Part shown: one piece after another, positions 17,150 through 25,482 of the stretch
Layout: each line of letters starts with the position of its first letter
Numbering within the stretch: position 1 is the stretch's first letter
NCBI RefSeq assembly: GCF_025465255.1
Contig: NZ_JAODNI010000025.1
Location: 1 to 45,480, forward strand
DNA from: Pseudonocardia sp.
GTDB taxonomy: Bacteria > Actinomycetota > Actinomycetes > Mycobacteriales > Pseudonocardiaceae
Direction of reading: 5' to 3'
Length of the DNA: 45,480 nt
Position numbers and translations under genes: made by a program
Notes under the pieces: generated by a model
Databases searched by the model: none
What the model was told of the DNA's origin: nothing
The model's input: the letters and a program-made list of their open reading frames with translations, nothing else

Positions 17150-17446
17150 ATGCTGAGCGACCGCGAACGCCGCGAGTTGGCCGAGATCGAGCGACACCTC
17201 GACGACGATGCGTGCCTCGCCGCCACCTTCACACGGCAACCTCTGCCCCGACAACGCTCGCCTCGGCAACGCCGCATGCACCGGTGGGAGGTCGTCCTCG
17301 TTGTCGGGGCGCTGATCACGATGGCGAGTTGCGTGATCGGGGGCAGCGCCGCCGGCGCACTGATCTGCGCCGCGACAGCAGTGGCCATCCTCGGTCTGAC
17401 GCCCGCGCTGAGCCGCAGGCTCGGACCCGAACACCAGCCGCCGTAA
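17150..17446 (+). CDS. DUF3040 family membrane protein
   Basis: A 98-residue protein with the DUF3040 start MLSDRERRELAEIERHLDDD, a basic linker, and two membrane segments WEVVLVVGALITMASCVIGG and ALICAATAVAILGLTPALS. DUF3040 proteins are small actinobacterial membrane proteins of unknown function. GGGAGGAGGGCCCG precedes the ATG. It may be first in a run with the STAS gene 144 bases downstream. Confidence 0.88.
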   Translation: MLSDRERRELAEIERHLDDDACLAATFTRQPLPRQRSPRQRRMHRWEVVLVVGALITMASCVIGGSAAGALICAATAVAILGLTPALSRRLGPEHQPP

Positions 17447-17590
17447 CGGGCCTCGGCTCGGGGCGCAGTCGGTGCGGCTCGCGCCATCAGACCACCCGGA
17501 GTCCCTTCCCCGGGCGGCCGCCGGGACGGGCACGGACACAGGTGCCCGTCCCGGAGCGGCAGCCGCACGACAGCAACCCGAGGATGAATC

Positions 17591-18025
17591 ATGGTTCCTG
17601 AACCTCGCCCGACACCTGACCGGCTCACCGGCGGGGCACCTGGGCCCGCCCGGCCCGCCACGACCAGGGAGCGGCCCTCGACCGGGGTGCTGGTGGTGCA
17701 CCTGCACGTCGATCTGGACCATCTCACCTGCGAGCTCGTCCAAGCGCAGGTGGAAGCGGAGCTCGCCCGCACCCCGACCTGCCGGCTCATCCTCGATCTG
17801 ACCGATGCCGATGCGCTGGCCGCGGCAGGGATCCGGATGCTGCTGCACCTGTGGCGACTGTGCCGGCATCGCGACATCACCCTGGTGCTGGTCGGCACCG
17901 GGCACCACGGAGTGCACGTGCCGCTGCGCTGCAGCGGGGTCCTGCCGCTGTTCGACACCCGTCCCAGCGTGCTCCACGCCCTTCCGGCTCCTTCGCTGAC
18001 GGCGGCGCGCGGGGGAACCCGGTGA
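17591..18025 (+). CDS. STAS-domain anti-sigma factor antagonist-like protein
   Basis: A 144-residue protein with a STAS domain at about residues 33 to 125. Visible elements are VLVVHLHVDLDHLTCELVQA, then TCRLILDLTDADALAAAGIR and MLLHLWRLCRHRDITLVLVG. The loop that carries the phosphorylated serine in SpoIIAA-type antagonists (D-x-S-G) is here DADALAAAGI, so the canonical serine is missing; it may not be controlled by phosphorylation. The N-terminus is Pro-rich and disordered. GAGGATGAATC precedes the ATG. Its stop overlaps the GTG of the next frame (GTGA). Confidence 0.82.
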   Translation: MVPEPRPTPDRLTGGAPGPARPATTRERPSTGVLVVHLHVDLDHLTCELVQAQVEAELARTPTCRLILDLTDADALAAAGIRMLLHLWRLCRHRDITLVLVGTGHHGVHVPLRCSGVLPLFDTRPSVLHALPAPSLTAARGGTR

Positions 18026-18607
18026 CGACCACGCACACGGCCACGGCCCGTTCGTCGAGGGATCGCGGTCGAGTTTTCGACCCGCAGCCCCACGGCGAGC
18101 CCCCGCCACAGCCAGGTCTACAGCCGCTACCAGCGCGTCTACACCCTCGTCGAGTTCGCCGCGGCCGTGGCGTTCGTGATCGGCAGCGTCTGCTTCTTCT
18201 CCGAGGACCTGACCCTGCAGGCCGACTGGCTGTTCCTGATCGGCTCGATCCTCTTCGCCGTCCGCCCCAGCGTCGCGGTGATTCGGGAAGTCCGTCTCGC
18301 CCGCCCCGCATCCCCCTCACCGAGCCCCATGGGCAATGGGCGACGCCCCGGACCAGCTGAGACGCCGAGCGGACGAGCCGCCCTCGGCAGCCGGTCAGCG
18401 CATTGCCAGGACCTAAACCCTCCGGCGGAAGGTGACGCCCGGCATTTGACCGGGAGCGGGCCCCCGCCGGCACCTCAGGACGCGATGATCTGCGGTGACA
18501 TCACCTTGAGGTGGGCGTTGCTCCACTGCATGATGCGCAACGTCTCCGGGTGGCAGGACCGGGCCAGCTCGAGCAGCCGCGGTTGTTTCATTCCCTGCGC
18601 GGCCTGA
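18022..18607 (+). pseudogene. YrhK-domain membrane protein, probable frameshift
   Basis: A GTG at 18022 overlaps the STAS stop and gives VTTTHTATARSSRDRG. The conserved part is in the +1 frame: SQVYSRYQRVYTLVEFAAAV, AFVIGSVCFFSEDLTLQADW and LFLIGSILFAVRPSVAVIRE. It has two membrane helices in the YrhK-like arrangement. No start codon exists in that frame upstream, so a frame change near 18065 is needed. The frame then runs to 18607, into the 3' part of the opposite gene; similarity ends near 18310. Either a frameshifted gene or a sequence error. Confidence 0.55.
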
Positions 18608-18963
18608 GCGAGCAGTTCCCAGTCCAATGACACCCCCGCTGCCTTGCGATGCAGGCGCCGCAGATCCGCGAGCAGCAACAGACCCGGCTCGGGGCGGCGC
18701 CCGAGCGCGTCACCACCGCGCCGCAGCACGGCAGCGACCCGGTCCGGGACGGTCCAGCGCGGCTCCGGGTCGAGCGTGAGCCCGTGGTCGTGGCCGACGT
18801 CGGCGAGGCGGCGGACGTGCTCACGCGGCCGGCGGGCGAGGTCGCGGGCGAGGTGGAAGACCTCGTGCTCGACGTGATGGCGGTCCGCCACTGCGAGCAG
18901 GGTCCGGCCGAGCGAGGTCTCCGAGCGGTGCAGCTCACGCAGCACCAACGGCAGCTTGCTCAT
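18475..18963 (-). CDS. Hypothetical helical protein coupled to molybdopterin oxidoreductase
   Basis: A 162-residue soluble protein that starts MSKLPLVLRELHRSETSLGR and is rich in His, Arg and Leu. It contains RHHVEHEVFHLARDLARRPR, LADVGHDHGLTLDPEPRW and the C-terminal HPETLRIMQWSNAHLKVMSP. I do not recognise a family. The ATG at 18963 overlaps the stop of the upstream oxidoreductase as TGATG, a coupled arrangement that suggests an accessory or chaperone role for that enzyme (inference). A GTG three bases upstream is an alternative start. Confidence 0.7.
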   Translation of the reverse strand: MSKLPLVLRELHRSETSLGRTLLAVADRHHVEHEVFHLARDLARRPREHVRRLADVGHDHGLTLDPEPRWTVPDRVAAVLRRGGDALGRRPEPGLLLLADLRRLHRKAAGVSLDWELLAQAAQGMKQPRLLELARSCHPETLRIMQWSNAHLKVMSPQIIAS

Positions 18964-21428
18964 CACGCCTCCCCCGCCCCGGTGAGCTCCTGCACCCGCG
19001 CTCCACGTCCTCCCCGGGTGGCGGCGACACCGTCGCCGACCGGACGCGAGGCACCCACGGTGGGCGCCGGCGCAGGTCCCTGGCCGGAGCCGATCCGGGT
19101 CAGCCGGGCGGCGGCGGTTTTGAACAGCGGCTGCTTCGACACCGGATCCCAGTCGGTGATGGTCAGCTCGTTGGCCGCCCGCGACGCGCCCGTTCCTGTG
19201 CTCATGCTGGTGTCCCAGTAGCCGTAGTGGAAGGGCAGGAACACCACTCCCTCGCGGATGCCGCTGACCCGCACTCGCGCCCGGAGCGCGCCGCGCGGGG
19301 TGGCGACTTCGACGACGTCGCCTTCGGCGAGGCCGAGTCGGCGCGCGTCACCGGCTGAGCACTCCACCCAGACCTCGGGCGCGGCCTTCTGCAGCTCCGG
19401 GACGCGGCCGGTCTTGGTGCGGGTGTGGAAGTGGTAGAGGGTCCGACCGGTGATCAGCACCATCGGGTGCTCGGCGGTGGGCGGTTCGTGCGGCGGCAGG
19501 TACTCGGCCGCCTTCAGTATCGCCTTCGCGTCGGGGTTGAGCACCCGGTACCGGGTGGCGTCGAGCGGGGCGCCGGTGACCAGGTCCCGCCCGCAGCTCT
19601 CGCAGTAGTCCGGCGCGCTGAAGAACCGCCCGTCGGTGTAGAGGCGTTCGGTACCGTCCGGGTGCTCGACGTTGCACGGCCACTGGACGCCCGACGGGGT
19701 GGCCCGCAGCTTCGCGTGGCTCAGCCCGGTGTAGTCGCACGGGCGGCCGGCGGTGGACGCCGCCCAGGCGTCGAAGGCGGACTCCGCGTCGTGCCACTGC
19801 GGGAACGGCGCACCGTCCTTGTCCCGGAAGCCCATGCGGCGTGCGAAGTCCAGGAAGATGTCGAGATCCGGACGGGCTCCGCCCGGAGGGTCGACGGCCT
19901 TGTCCGACAGGTGCACCGTGCGGTCGGCGTTGGTGAAACAGCCGGTCTTCTCCCCCCACGTCGCAGCGGGCAGGACGACGTCGGCGAGCTCGGCGGTCTC
20001 GGACCGGAAGATGTCCTGGACCACCAGGAACAGCCCGTCCCGGGACAGGATCTTGCGGATACGGGCCAGCTCGGGCATCGACACGGCCGGGTTGGTGGCG
20101 CTGACCCACAGCATCCCGATCGAGCCGTTCTCCACGTAGCGCATCATCTGCATGGCGTGGGTCGGTGGGCTCATGTGCGGAATCTGGAGCGGGTCGAGGT
20201 TCCAGTGTCCGGCCAGGTCGGCGACGTGGGCGTCGTTGCTCCAGTTCCGAAAGCCGGACATGTCCCCGTCGGCGCCGCACTCGCGGGTGTTCTCCGCGGT
20301 CGGTTGCCCGTTCATCTGCAGGATCCCGCACCCGGGTCTGCCGAGCATGCCGCGCACAAGGTTGAGGTTGTTGACCTGCACCGCGGCCGCCGAGGCCTGA
20401 TGTGACTGGTAGAAGCCCTGCAGCACGGTCGACAGCAGCCGTTCGGCGTGCCCCAGCACCCGTGCCGCCGCCCGGATCTCCTGCGGGGTGATCCGGCAGA
20501 TCCGCGCGACCTTCTCCGGCGGGTAGTCGACGACCCGCTGCTCGAGCTCGGCGAACCCGACCGTGTGCGCGCCGACGTAGTCGCGGTCGACCCAGCCATT
20601 GGCGATGATCTCGTGCAGCAACCCGTTCATGAGTGCCAGGTTCGTGCCGGGCAGCGGGGCCAGGTGCACCCCGCCACCGGCCCGGGCGGCCCGGGCGACC
20701 TCGGTGTCACGCGGGTCGACGCACACCAGCCGCGGCGGGTCCTGGCCCGCGAGCCGATCCAGGATCCGCATCCACAGGACCGGCTGGGTCTCCGCGACGT
20801 TGTGCCCGAACAGCGCGATCACATCGGCGTCGTCGACATCGGTATAGGAACCTGGCTGCCCGTCGCAGCCGAACGTCTCCTTCAACGCCGCCGCGGCGGT
20901 CGCGGTGCACAGCCTGGTGTTGCCGTCCATGTGGTTCGTGCCGATCGCGCCGTGCCCGATCGCGGCAAGCGTGTAGTACTCCTCCGCGAACAGCTGCCCC
21001 GAGGTTTAGAAGCCGATCGACGACGGCCCCCACTCCCCGAGCAGTCGCTTCGATTCGGCGACGACCCGCGACATCGCCGTGTCCCAGTCGGTCTCCACCA
21101 ACCGCCCCTTCCGCCGCACCAGCGGCCGGGTCAACCGGTCCGCCGAGGCGTTGGCCTGCCACCCGAACAGGTCCTTCGGGCCCAGCCGGCCGCGGTTGAC
21201 CCGGTCCTCCGCCCGACCCCGCACCCCCACGATCCGACCGCCGGCCACCGCGATGTCCATCGCGTCACCGTTGGAGTGCAGCAACGATGCGGTCGGCACC
21301 CACCGCTCGACATCGGCCTCCGTCACACCCTCGGCGAGATGGATGTCGACCCGGGTCGGCCACGGCCCTCTCCGGGCGAACGGGGACCGGCTCCCCCACG
21401 GATCACCGATCGCGTCACGGCTGCCCAT
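18963..21428 (-). pseudogene. Molybdopterin oxidoreductase (MopB) interrupted by in-frame TAA
   Basis: An 821-codon gene for a molybdopterin oxidoreductase of the nitrate reductase / formate dehydrogenase superfamily. Codon 141 is TAA (21006 to 21008), and both sides continue in the same frame: WGPSSIGF, stop, TSGQLFAEEYYTLAAIGHG. The family normally has Tyr there, so TAC to TAA explains it. The likely Mo-ligand is Cys174 in NTRLCTATAAAALKETFGCD. The central domain has NPAVSMPELARIRKIL and the C-terminal MopB domain begins PMVLITGRTLYHFHTRTKTG. The N-terminal region where relatives carry [4Fe-4S] cysteines reads TASLLHSNGDAMDIAV, with no cysteine. The ATG at 21428 follows GGAGAGCTGGT. Without readthrough the product is a 140-residue stub, although a start at 20930 is possible. 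Confidence 0.85.
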
Positions 21429-21724
21429 ACCAGCTCTCCTCTGCTCATCCCCTCGATCACCTGGTGGCTGCCTCTCATCCCAGCCGGGCTTCGGGCGGAA
21501 GAGCGAGCGCCGTGCGGTGCTACTCCAGATGAACTACCCGCTCGCTTCTCGTCGCAATCGTTGCGACTACGCACACGTTGAGAATGCTCTTCGCGCACCG
21601 GTAGATCAGCTCACCACGCTCAGGTTGGTGATCTTCGGTCGCGCGAAGGCCTGCGGCCGACTGGAGGCGTGGCTGCGCAGGGGTTTGACGGCGGGCCAGG
21701 GCGCGTTCTTGGTGCGCAGCGAGT
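21429..21724. other. Upstream region of the oxidoreductase, nothing recognised
   Basis: These bases separate the divergent oxidoreductase gene from an IS481 relic. A short stretch near 21520 to 21620 is less GC-rich (TTGCGACTACGCACACGTTG), which could hold the promoter of the minus-strand gene, but I could not assign hexamers with confidence. Confidence 0.35.
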
Positions 21725-22407
21725 GTGCGCGTCCCGGCCATCCTCGAGCCCACCGCCCCGGCGCCCGACCCGGTCGCCCCCGCCCAGGCCCCCCAGCCCG
21801 GCGAACCGATCGATCCCATTCGTGAGGACGCTGATGCAGCCCAGTCCGAGGTGGTCTATCGAGGCGGGCCGGTGCAGTTCGAACGCGTCGTCCCGGCCTC
21901 GGGGAACCTCGCGGTGATAGGCAGTCCTGGCTCGGCCCCGTCCGGACCGGGATCACCGTGACGTTCTGGGCCGACCACGAACTCATCCACCTCAGCATCT
22001 CCGGCGCCCGGATCAAGAGCGTCCGCTCGCACCTGTCGAGCAATGACCTGGCCGCGCTCGCCGCCGCCGGCGGACGTCCCGCCAGCCCTGCACCGTTGCC
22101 GCCCACCGACCCCGACGGGACCGCGTTGGAGATCGACCGGACCGTGAGCCGGATCGGGCTGGTGTCTCTGGGCGGCCACGCCGTCCTGGCCGCGGAGATC
22201 CTCGGCGGGCGCCGGGTCAGCATCCGCATCGAGGACGCCACGCTGATGTTCTTCGATCCCGACACCCGCGAACTGCTCCGCACCCGACCCAACCCGCTGA
22301 CCTACGACCAAGGCCCACAAGCTGCGCGGAGCCCGCCCCGCCGGGCCACCACCGCAGCCCGGCCGCCTCGTAGATCGACAGCTGAGCCCGATGCCGCTAC
22401 AGCATGA
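21725..22407 (+). mobile_element. IS481-type transposase, C-terminal relic
   Basis: The plus strand encodes VVYRGGPVQFERVVPASGNL, then after loss of one base near 21921 continues QSWLGPVRTGITVTFWADHE, LIHLSISGARIKSVRSHLSS. It ends with RTVSRIGLVSLGGHAVLAAE, ILGGRRVSIRIEDATLMFFD and PDTRELLRTRPNPLT. I recognise this as the C-terminal, post-catalytic region of a large actinobacterial IS481/integrase-core transposase. The HTH and DDE parts are missing. Degraded. Confidence 0.72.
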
Positions 22408-22732
22408 GGAGTAGGACGAGAGTGGCCGTCGCGAAGCCGGCCACGGCCCAGCCGATCAGGAGCACCTCGGTTCGGGCGTCGGGCACGATGTTCTTTCCCG
22501 CGACGACATGGATTGTGCTGGTCCGCCATCGCCGCCGGTGACCGAGGCCCAGGACGAGTAACGCCAGCAGCATCGCGGCGGTGGCCAGGAGGGTTCGTCC
22601 GACTGCGAGTGTCCCGGTCTGCCGCAGCAGCAGGACCGCGCCGATGGCCAGGAGCCCGATCGTGCTGCGTTCCCACGACAGTGCGGTTCGTTCAGGTTGC
22701 AGTCCAGGCTTGTCCTGGGGTTCACGAGACAC
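22397..22732 (-). CDS. DUF202 family membrane protein
   Basis: A 111-residue protein that begins SREPQDKPGLQPERTALSWE, the typical DUF202 start (E-R-T-x-L-x-W), followed by three membrane helices: STIGLLAIGAVLLLRQ, LLATAAMLLALLVLGLG and VLLIGWAVAGFATATLVLLL. GTG at 22732 is the likely start. It lies 16 bases downstream of another DUF202 gene, forming a tandem pair. Function is unknown; pairs of DUF202 proteins are common in actinobacteria. Confidence 0.85.
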   Translation of the reverse strand: MSREPQDKPGLQPERTALSWERSTIGLLAIGAVLLLRQTGTLAVGRTLLATAAMLLALLVLGLGHRRRWRTSTIHVVAGKNIVPDARTEVLLIGWAVAGFATATLVLLLML

Positions 22733-22748
22733 GTCACGGCCCCGATGG

Positions 22749-23180
22749 CTACGGGACGAGGAGCACGACGAGCACCAGGATCGCCACGGCCAGGAGGGCG
22801 ATGCCGAGCAGTACCGGAAGCCGGGTCGGTGGCAGGTCGGCATCTCGGCGCATCGCAGCTTGTACCCGTTGCCAGCGCCGGACTGCCAGCGCCGCCAATA
22901 ATCCACCCCCGGCGGTGAGTAACACGCCGAGGGCGTGCCGCCCTCCTGGAATTCCGAATTCCGGAACGAGCTGGACGACGGCGACACCGCCCGCGATCAG
23001 CGCGAGCGCGGTGCGGATCCAGGCGAGGAAGGTCCGTTCGTTGGCGAGGGTGAAGCGATAGTCCGGCTGCAGTTCGTCGCCGTCCGGATCGTGTTGTCCT
23101 TCATGATCGGCCGGGTACATGAGTTCCCAGAGTCTCCAGCGTGCTGGACGGCGGCGATCGAGTGGTTGTGGTGTCCTCAT
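22749..23180 (-). CDS. DUF202/YidH family membrane protein
   Basis: The protein of 143 residues (123 if started at the inner ATG 23120) carries the DUF202/YidH signature DYRFTLANERTFLAWIRTAL, then ALIAGGVAVVQLVPEFG, HALGVLLTAGGGLLAALAV and a last helix LLGIALLAVAILVLVVLLVP. ATG 23180 overlaps the stop of the sulfite-oxidase gene as ATGA, suggesting coupling, whereas family length favours MYPADHEGQ at 23120. A second DUF202 gene follows. Both would sit in the cytoplasmic membrane. Confidence 0.85.
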   Translation of the reverse strand: MRTPQPLDRRRPARWRLWELMYPADHEGQHDPDGDELQPDYRFTLANERTFLAWIRTALALIAGGVAVVQLVPEFGIPGGRHALGVLLTAGGGLLAALAVRRWQRVQAAMRRDADLPPTRLPVLLGIALLAVAILVLVVLLVP

Positions 23181-24340
23181 CCGATGGTTCGTCTCCGCCG
23201 GGAACGAGTCGCCCACTCCTGGTGTGACGGTTCGCGCCGCGGCGGGGATTCGACGTGCACGGGATGGGCCAGCACCGAATGTTGGAGGTAGCCCAGTTCG
23301 TTCCAGGACGTGGAGTCGGGTTGGGTGTTGCCCTGGTCGTCGGTGGCGCGCACCCGCAGGGTGTGGTCGCCGGGTTCGGGATTGCAGCGGAACTGCCAGC
23401 GCACCCACGCCCCCGGCGTGTGCGGTGAGGTGATCGGCGCGTCCTGCCAGGGGCCGTCGTCGATGCGGTACTCGACCCTCGCGACCCGGTTCTCGCCGGC
23501 GAACGCGCGTCCTCGGATCATCTGCGGTTCCGGCCGAAGCTGCGCCGGCCAGGGCAGCTCCACCAGGCTCGCCACCGGGAGCTCATTGATCACCGGGCCG
23601 CGGGCGGGCCCGTCGGCGGGGAAGTCCGGGCCGATCAGCACGTAGTCCTCGGTGTTCCAGGGCACATAGAGGGGATGTTCGGAGACCTCGATCCGGCCCA
23701 GCCACTTGATGCTGGCCGCACCGAGCCACCCGGACACCACCAGGCGAGCCGGGAACCCGTGATCAGCCGGCAGCACCTCGCCGTTCATGGCCACCGCGAC
23801 CAGGGTGTCGTCGGCGCACGCCTTGGCCAGCGGCAGCGGCCGGCGGGCCCGGATCTCATCGAGGGCTTCGGGCATGACCTCGCACGCACCGGGGGTGATC
23901 CCGGCCGGTTCGAGCAGGTCGCGTAGCCGGACGCCCGTCCACTCGGCGGTGCCGATCGCACCGCGCCCCCATTGGGTGCCCGCGAAGGTGTGCTCGAATT
24001 CCTCACCGAAGAGCACCCGGCGGTTGCCCGCGCACTCGATCGTGCGCGTCACGGAAACCAGCGGGAAGCGATGCCACAGATCGTCGTAGGTGTAGACGAC
24101 CGGGTGGCGTATCCCGTTGCCCTCGACGTGTAGTGCCCAGGTCGCCGTGTCCAGGCGCGGGGTGGGCGCGTGGCTGCGGAGGTAGAAGCGATCGGTCGGG
24201 GTGAGATCGCCCGGCATCCGGTCGGGTCGAGTCCCGTAGTCCAGGCCCGTGCCGGTGTCCTCCATCAGCTCCGCGGGGGTGGCTTTCACGACCTTGCGGC
24301 CGGTTGCGGAGGGAGCTGCTGCCGAGGGTTCGGCGCTCAT
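23177..24340 (-). CDS. Sulfite oxidase-family molybdenum enzyme
   Basis: A 387-residue protein with an N-terminal molybdopterin domain (about residues 30 to 250) and a C-terminal Mo-co dimerisation domain (about 265 to 375). The Mo-ligating cysteine is Cys103 in VSVTRTIECAGNRR. Other family motifs are NGEVLPADHGFPARLVVSGW, LGAASIKWLGRIEV and RGRAFAGENRVARVEYRIDD. There is no haem domain and no evident Tat or Sec signal, so it is probably cytoplasmic. The ATG at 24340 is chosen because TAGGAG lies 8 bases upstream. It is followed by two DUF202 genes through an ATGA overlap. Substrate could be sulfite or another sulfur/nitrogen oxide; the electron acceptor is unknown. Confidence 0.9.
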   Translation of the reverse strand: MSAEPSAAAPSATGRKVVKATPAELMEDTGTGLDYGTRPDRMPGDLTPTDRFYLRSHAPTPRLDTATWALHVEGNGIRHPVVYTYDDLWHRFPLVSVTRTIECAGNRRVLFGEEFEHTFAGTQWGRGAIGTAEWTGVRLRDLLEPAGITPGACEVMPEALDEIRARRPLPLAKACADDTLVAVAMNGEVLPADHGFPARLVVSGWLGAASIKWLGRIEVSEHPLYVPWNTEDYVLIGPDFPADGPARGPVINELPVASLVELPWPAQLRPEPQMIRGRAFAGENRVARVEYRIDDGPWQDAPITSPHTPGAWVRWQFRCNPEPGDHTLRVRATDDQGNTQPDSTSWNELGYLQHSVLAHPVHVESPPRREPSHQEWATRSRRRRTIG

Positions 24341-24794
24341 CGAATCATCTCCTACCCACCCGCTGGGCAACTTTGGCCTCTGGGGTGCGACTTGGGTGTG
24401 ACGACGTCAATGACTGCCAGAGTTGTCTTGCGGCGGGCACATGTCGTCACGGCCAGCGCACATCTGCGGTCCTGGTGAGCTGGACCCTCTGCGTACCCGT
24501 TGGCTGCAAATGCCGCGCGCGACAGGACATCGCCGACGTACTCATCGACAGCCGGTCCCGCCTAGGACGCCGAGGAGCTCGCAGCAACCTTCAGCGGCGA
24601 TGTTCGGACCCGCAAGCACCGCTAACCGATGCGTTCCGACCATGTGTTGCTGCCTGCACTGGCCCGCGGGCATCACGGCCCGGGGCGAGGTACGCACCCA
24701 GTACACACCGGCTACGCCGTGGCCCGGCATCATCCGCACCGGATGAGGTCGTTGACGTGGGTGACGCCCCTCAGCGCCTCGGGGCCGAGCCGAG

Positions 24795-24944
24795 ACCCGC
24801 GACCGCTACACCTTCGCGATCGGACTGCCGTAGCAGCGTCCGTTCCGGTTCACCGGCACCCTGCACACCGTGACCGTCGACCTGTCCGGTGACCTCATCC
24901 TCGACCACGACAGCGAGATGCGCCTGGCGATGTCGCGGCAGTAG
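24795..24944 (+). pseudogene. Arylsulfatase-like C-terminal scrap with internal stop
   Basis: In one plus frame the sequence reads RDRYTFAIGLP, stop (TAG 24831), QRPFRFTGTLHTVTVDLSG, DLILDHDSEMRLAMSRQ, stop. The second part resembles the extreme C-terminus of arylsulfatases. No sulfatase signature (C-x-P-S-R) or catalytic domain exists in this window. The rest of 24,341 to 24,983 shows no gene. Confidence 0.5.
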
Positions 24945-24983
24945 CCGCACGGACGGCGACCGCCGCCGGCTCCCGCCGGGCCG

Positions 24984-25352
24984 TCAACGGTCGCCGTCCC
25001 CCAGCCAGCCCAACTCGACCTCTGACCACCGGCGCCGCAACCACCACGCGTCCAGCACACCAAGCAGCTGACGGCACAGGGCACCCAGCGTGATCGCACG
25101 CCACCGGTGCGAGGCCAGGAACTCGACCAGCACCTCCACCCGCTCGTCGTCGCGGTCCACCGGCTCCACCTGCTCCAGCGCGCCGGGGTGCGCGCCGGGT
25201 ATTCCGGCGACGAGGTCGAGGACACCGTGCCGGTCCACCGCGCCCAGCACCCGCCGGGCAAGCATCTCCGACGTGAACCTCTGCCACGGGTACGGCTCGA
25301 GCGCAGCACACACCGCGGCCACACGTTCGCCCTCTACAAGTTGATGCACCAC
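24984..25352 (-). CDS. Conserved hypothetical protein, 122 aa
   Basis: A soluble helical protein that begins VVHQLVEGERVAAVCAALEP and continues YPWQRFTSEMLARRVLGAVD, RHGVLDLVAGIPGAHPGALE, then VEVLVEFLASHRWRAITLGA and LLGVLDAWWLRRRWSEVELG. I do not recognise the family. GGCGGAGGATGAGCCA precedes tandem GTG codons at 25352 and 25349. An upstream in-frame extension to 25637 is Arg/Pro-rich and unlikely to be coding. Confidence 0.55.
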   Translation of the reverse strand: MVHQLVEGERVAAVCAALEPYPWQRFTSEMLARRVLGAVDRHGVLDLVAGIPGAHPGALEQVEPVDRDDERVEVLVEFLASHRWRAITLGALCRQLLGVLDAWWLRRRWSEVELGWLGDGDR

Positions 25353-25482
25353 TGGCTCATCCTCCGCCGGGGCGAAGGCGCCTTCAGCGTCCAATTGCTC
25401 GCGACCAGGGACCCCAGCAGCGGCAGCTATCAGCAGCCCGGACCCGAGACCACCAACTCCTCGAACCCGACGAGTTCGCCCG

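Noticed and set aside
21006..21008. Selenocysteine or pyrrolysine recoding at the interrupted oxidoreductase
   Set aside because: The codon is TAA, which is not used for either, and relatives have Tyr rather than Cys/Sec at this position.
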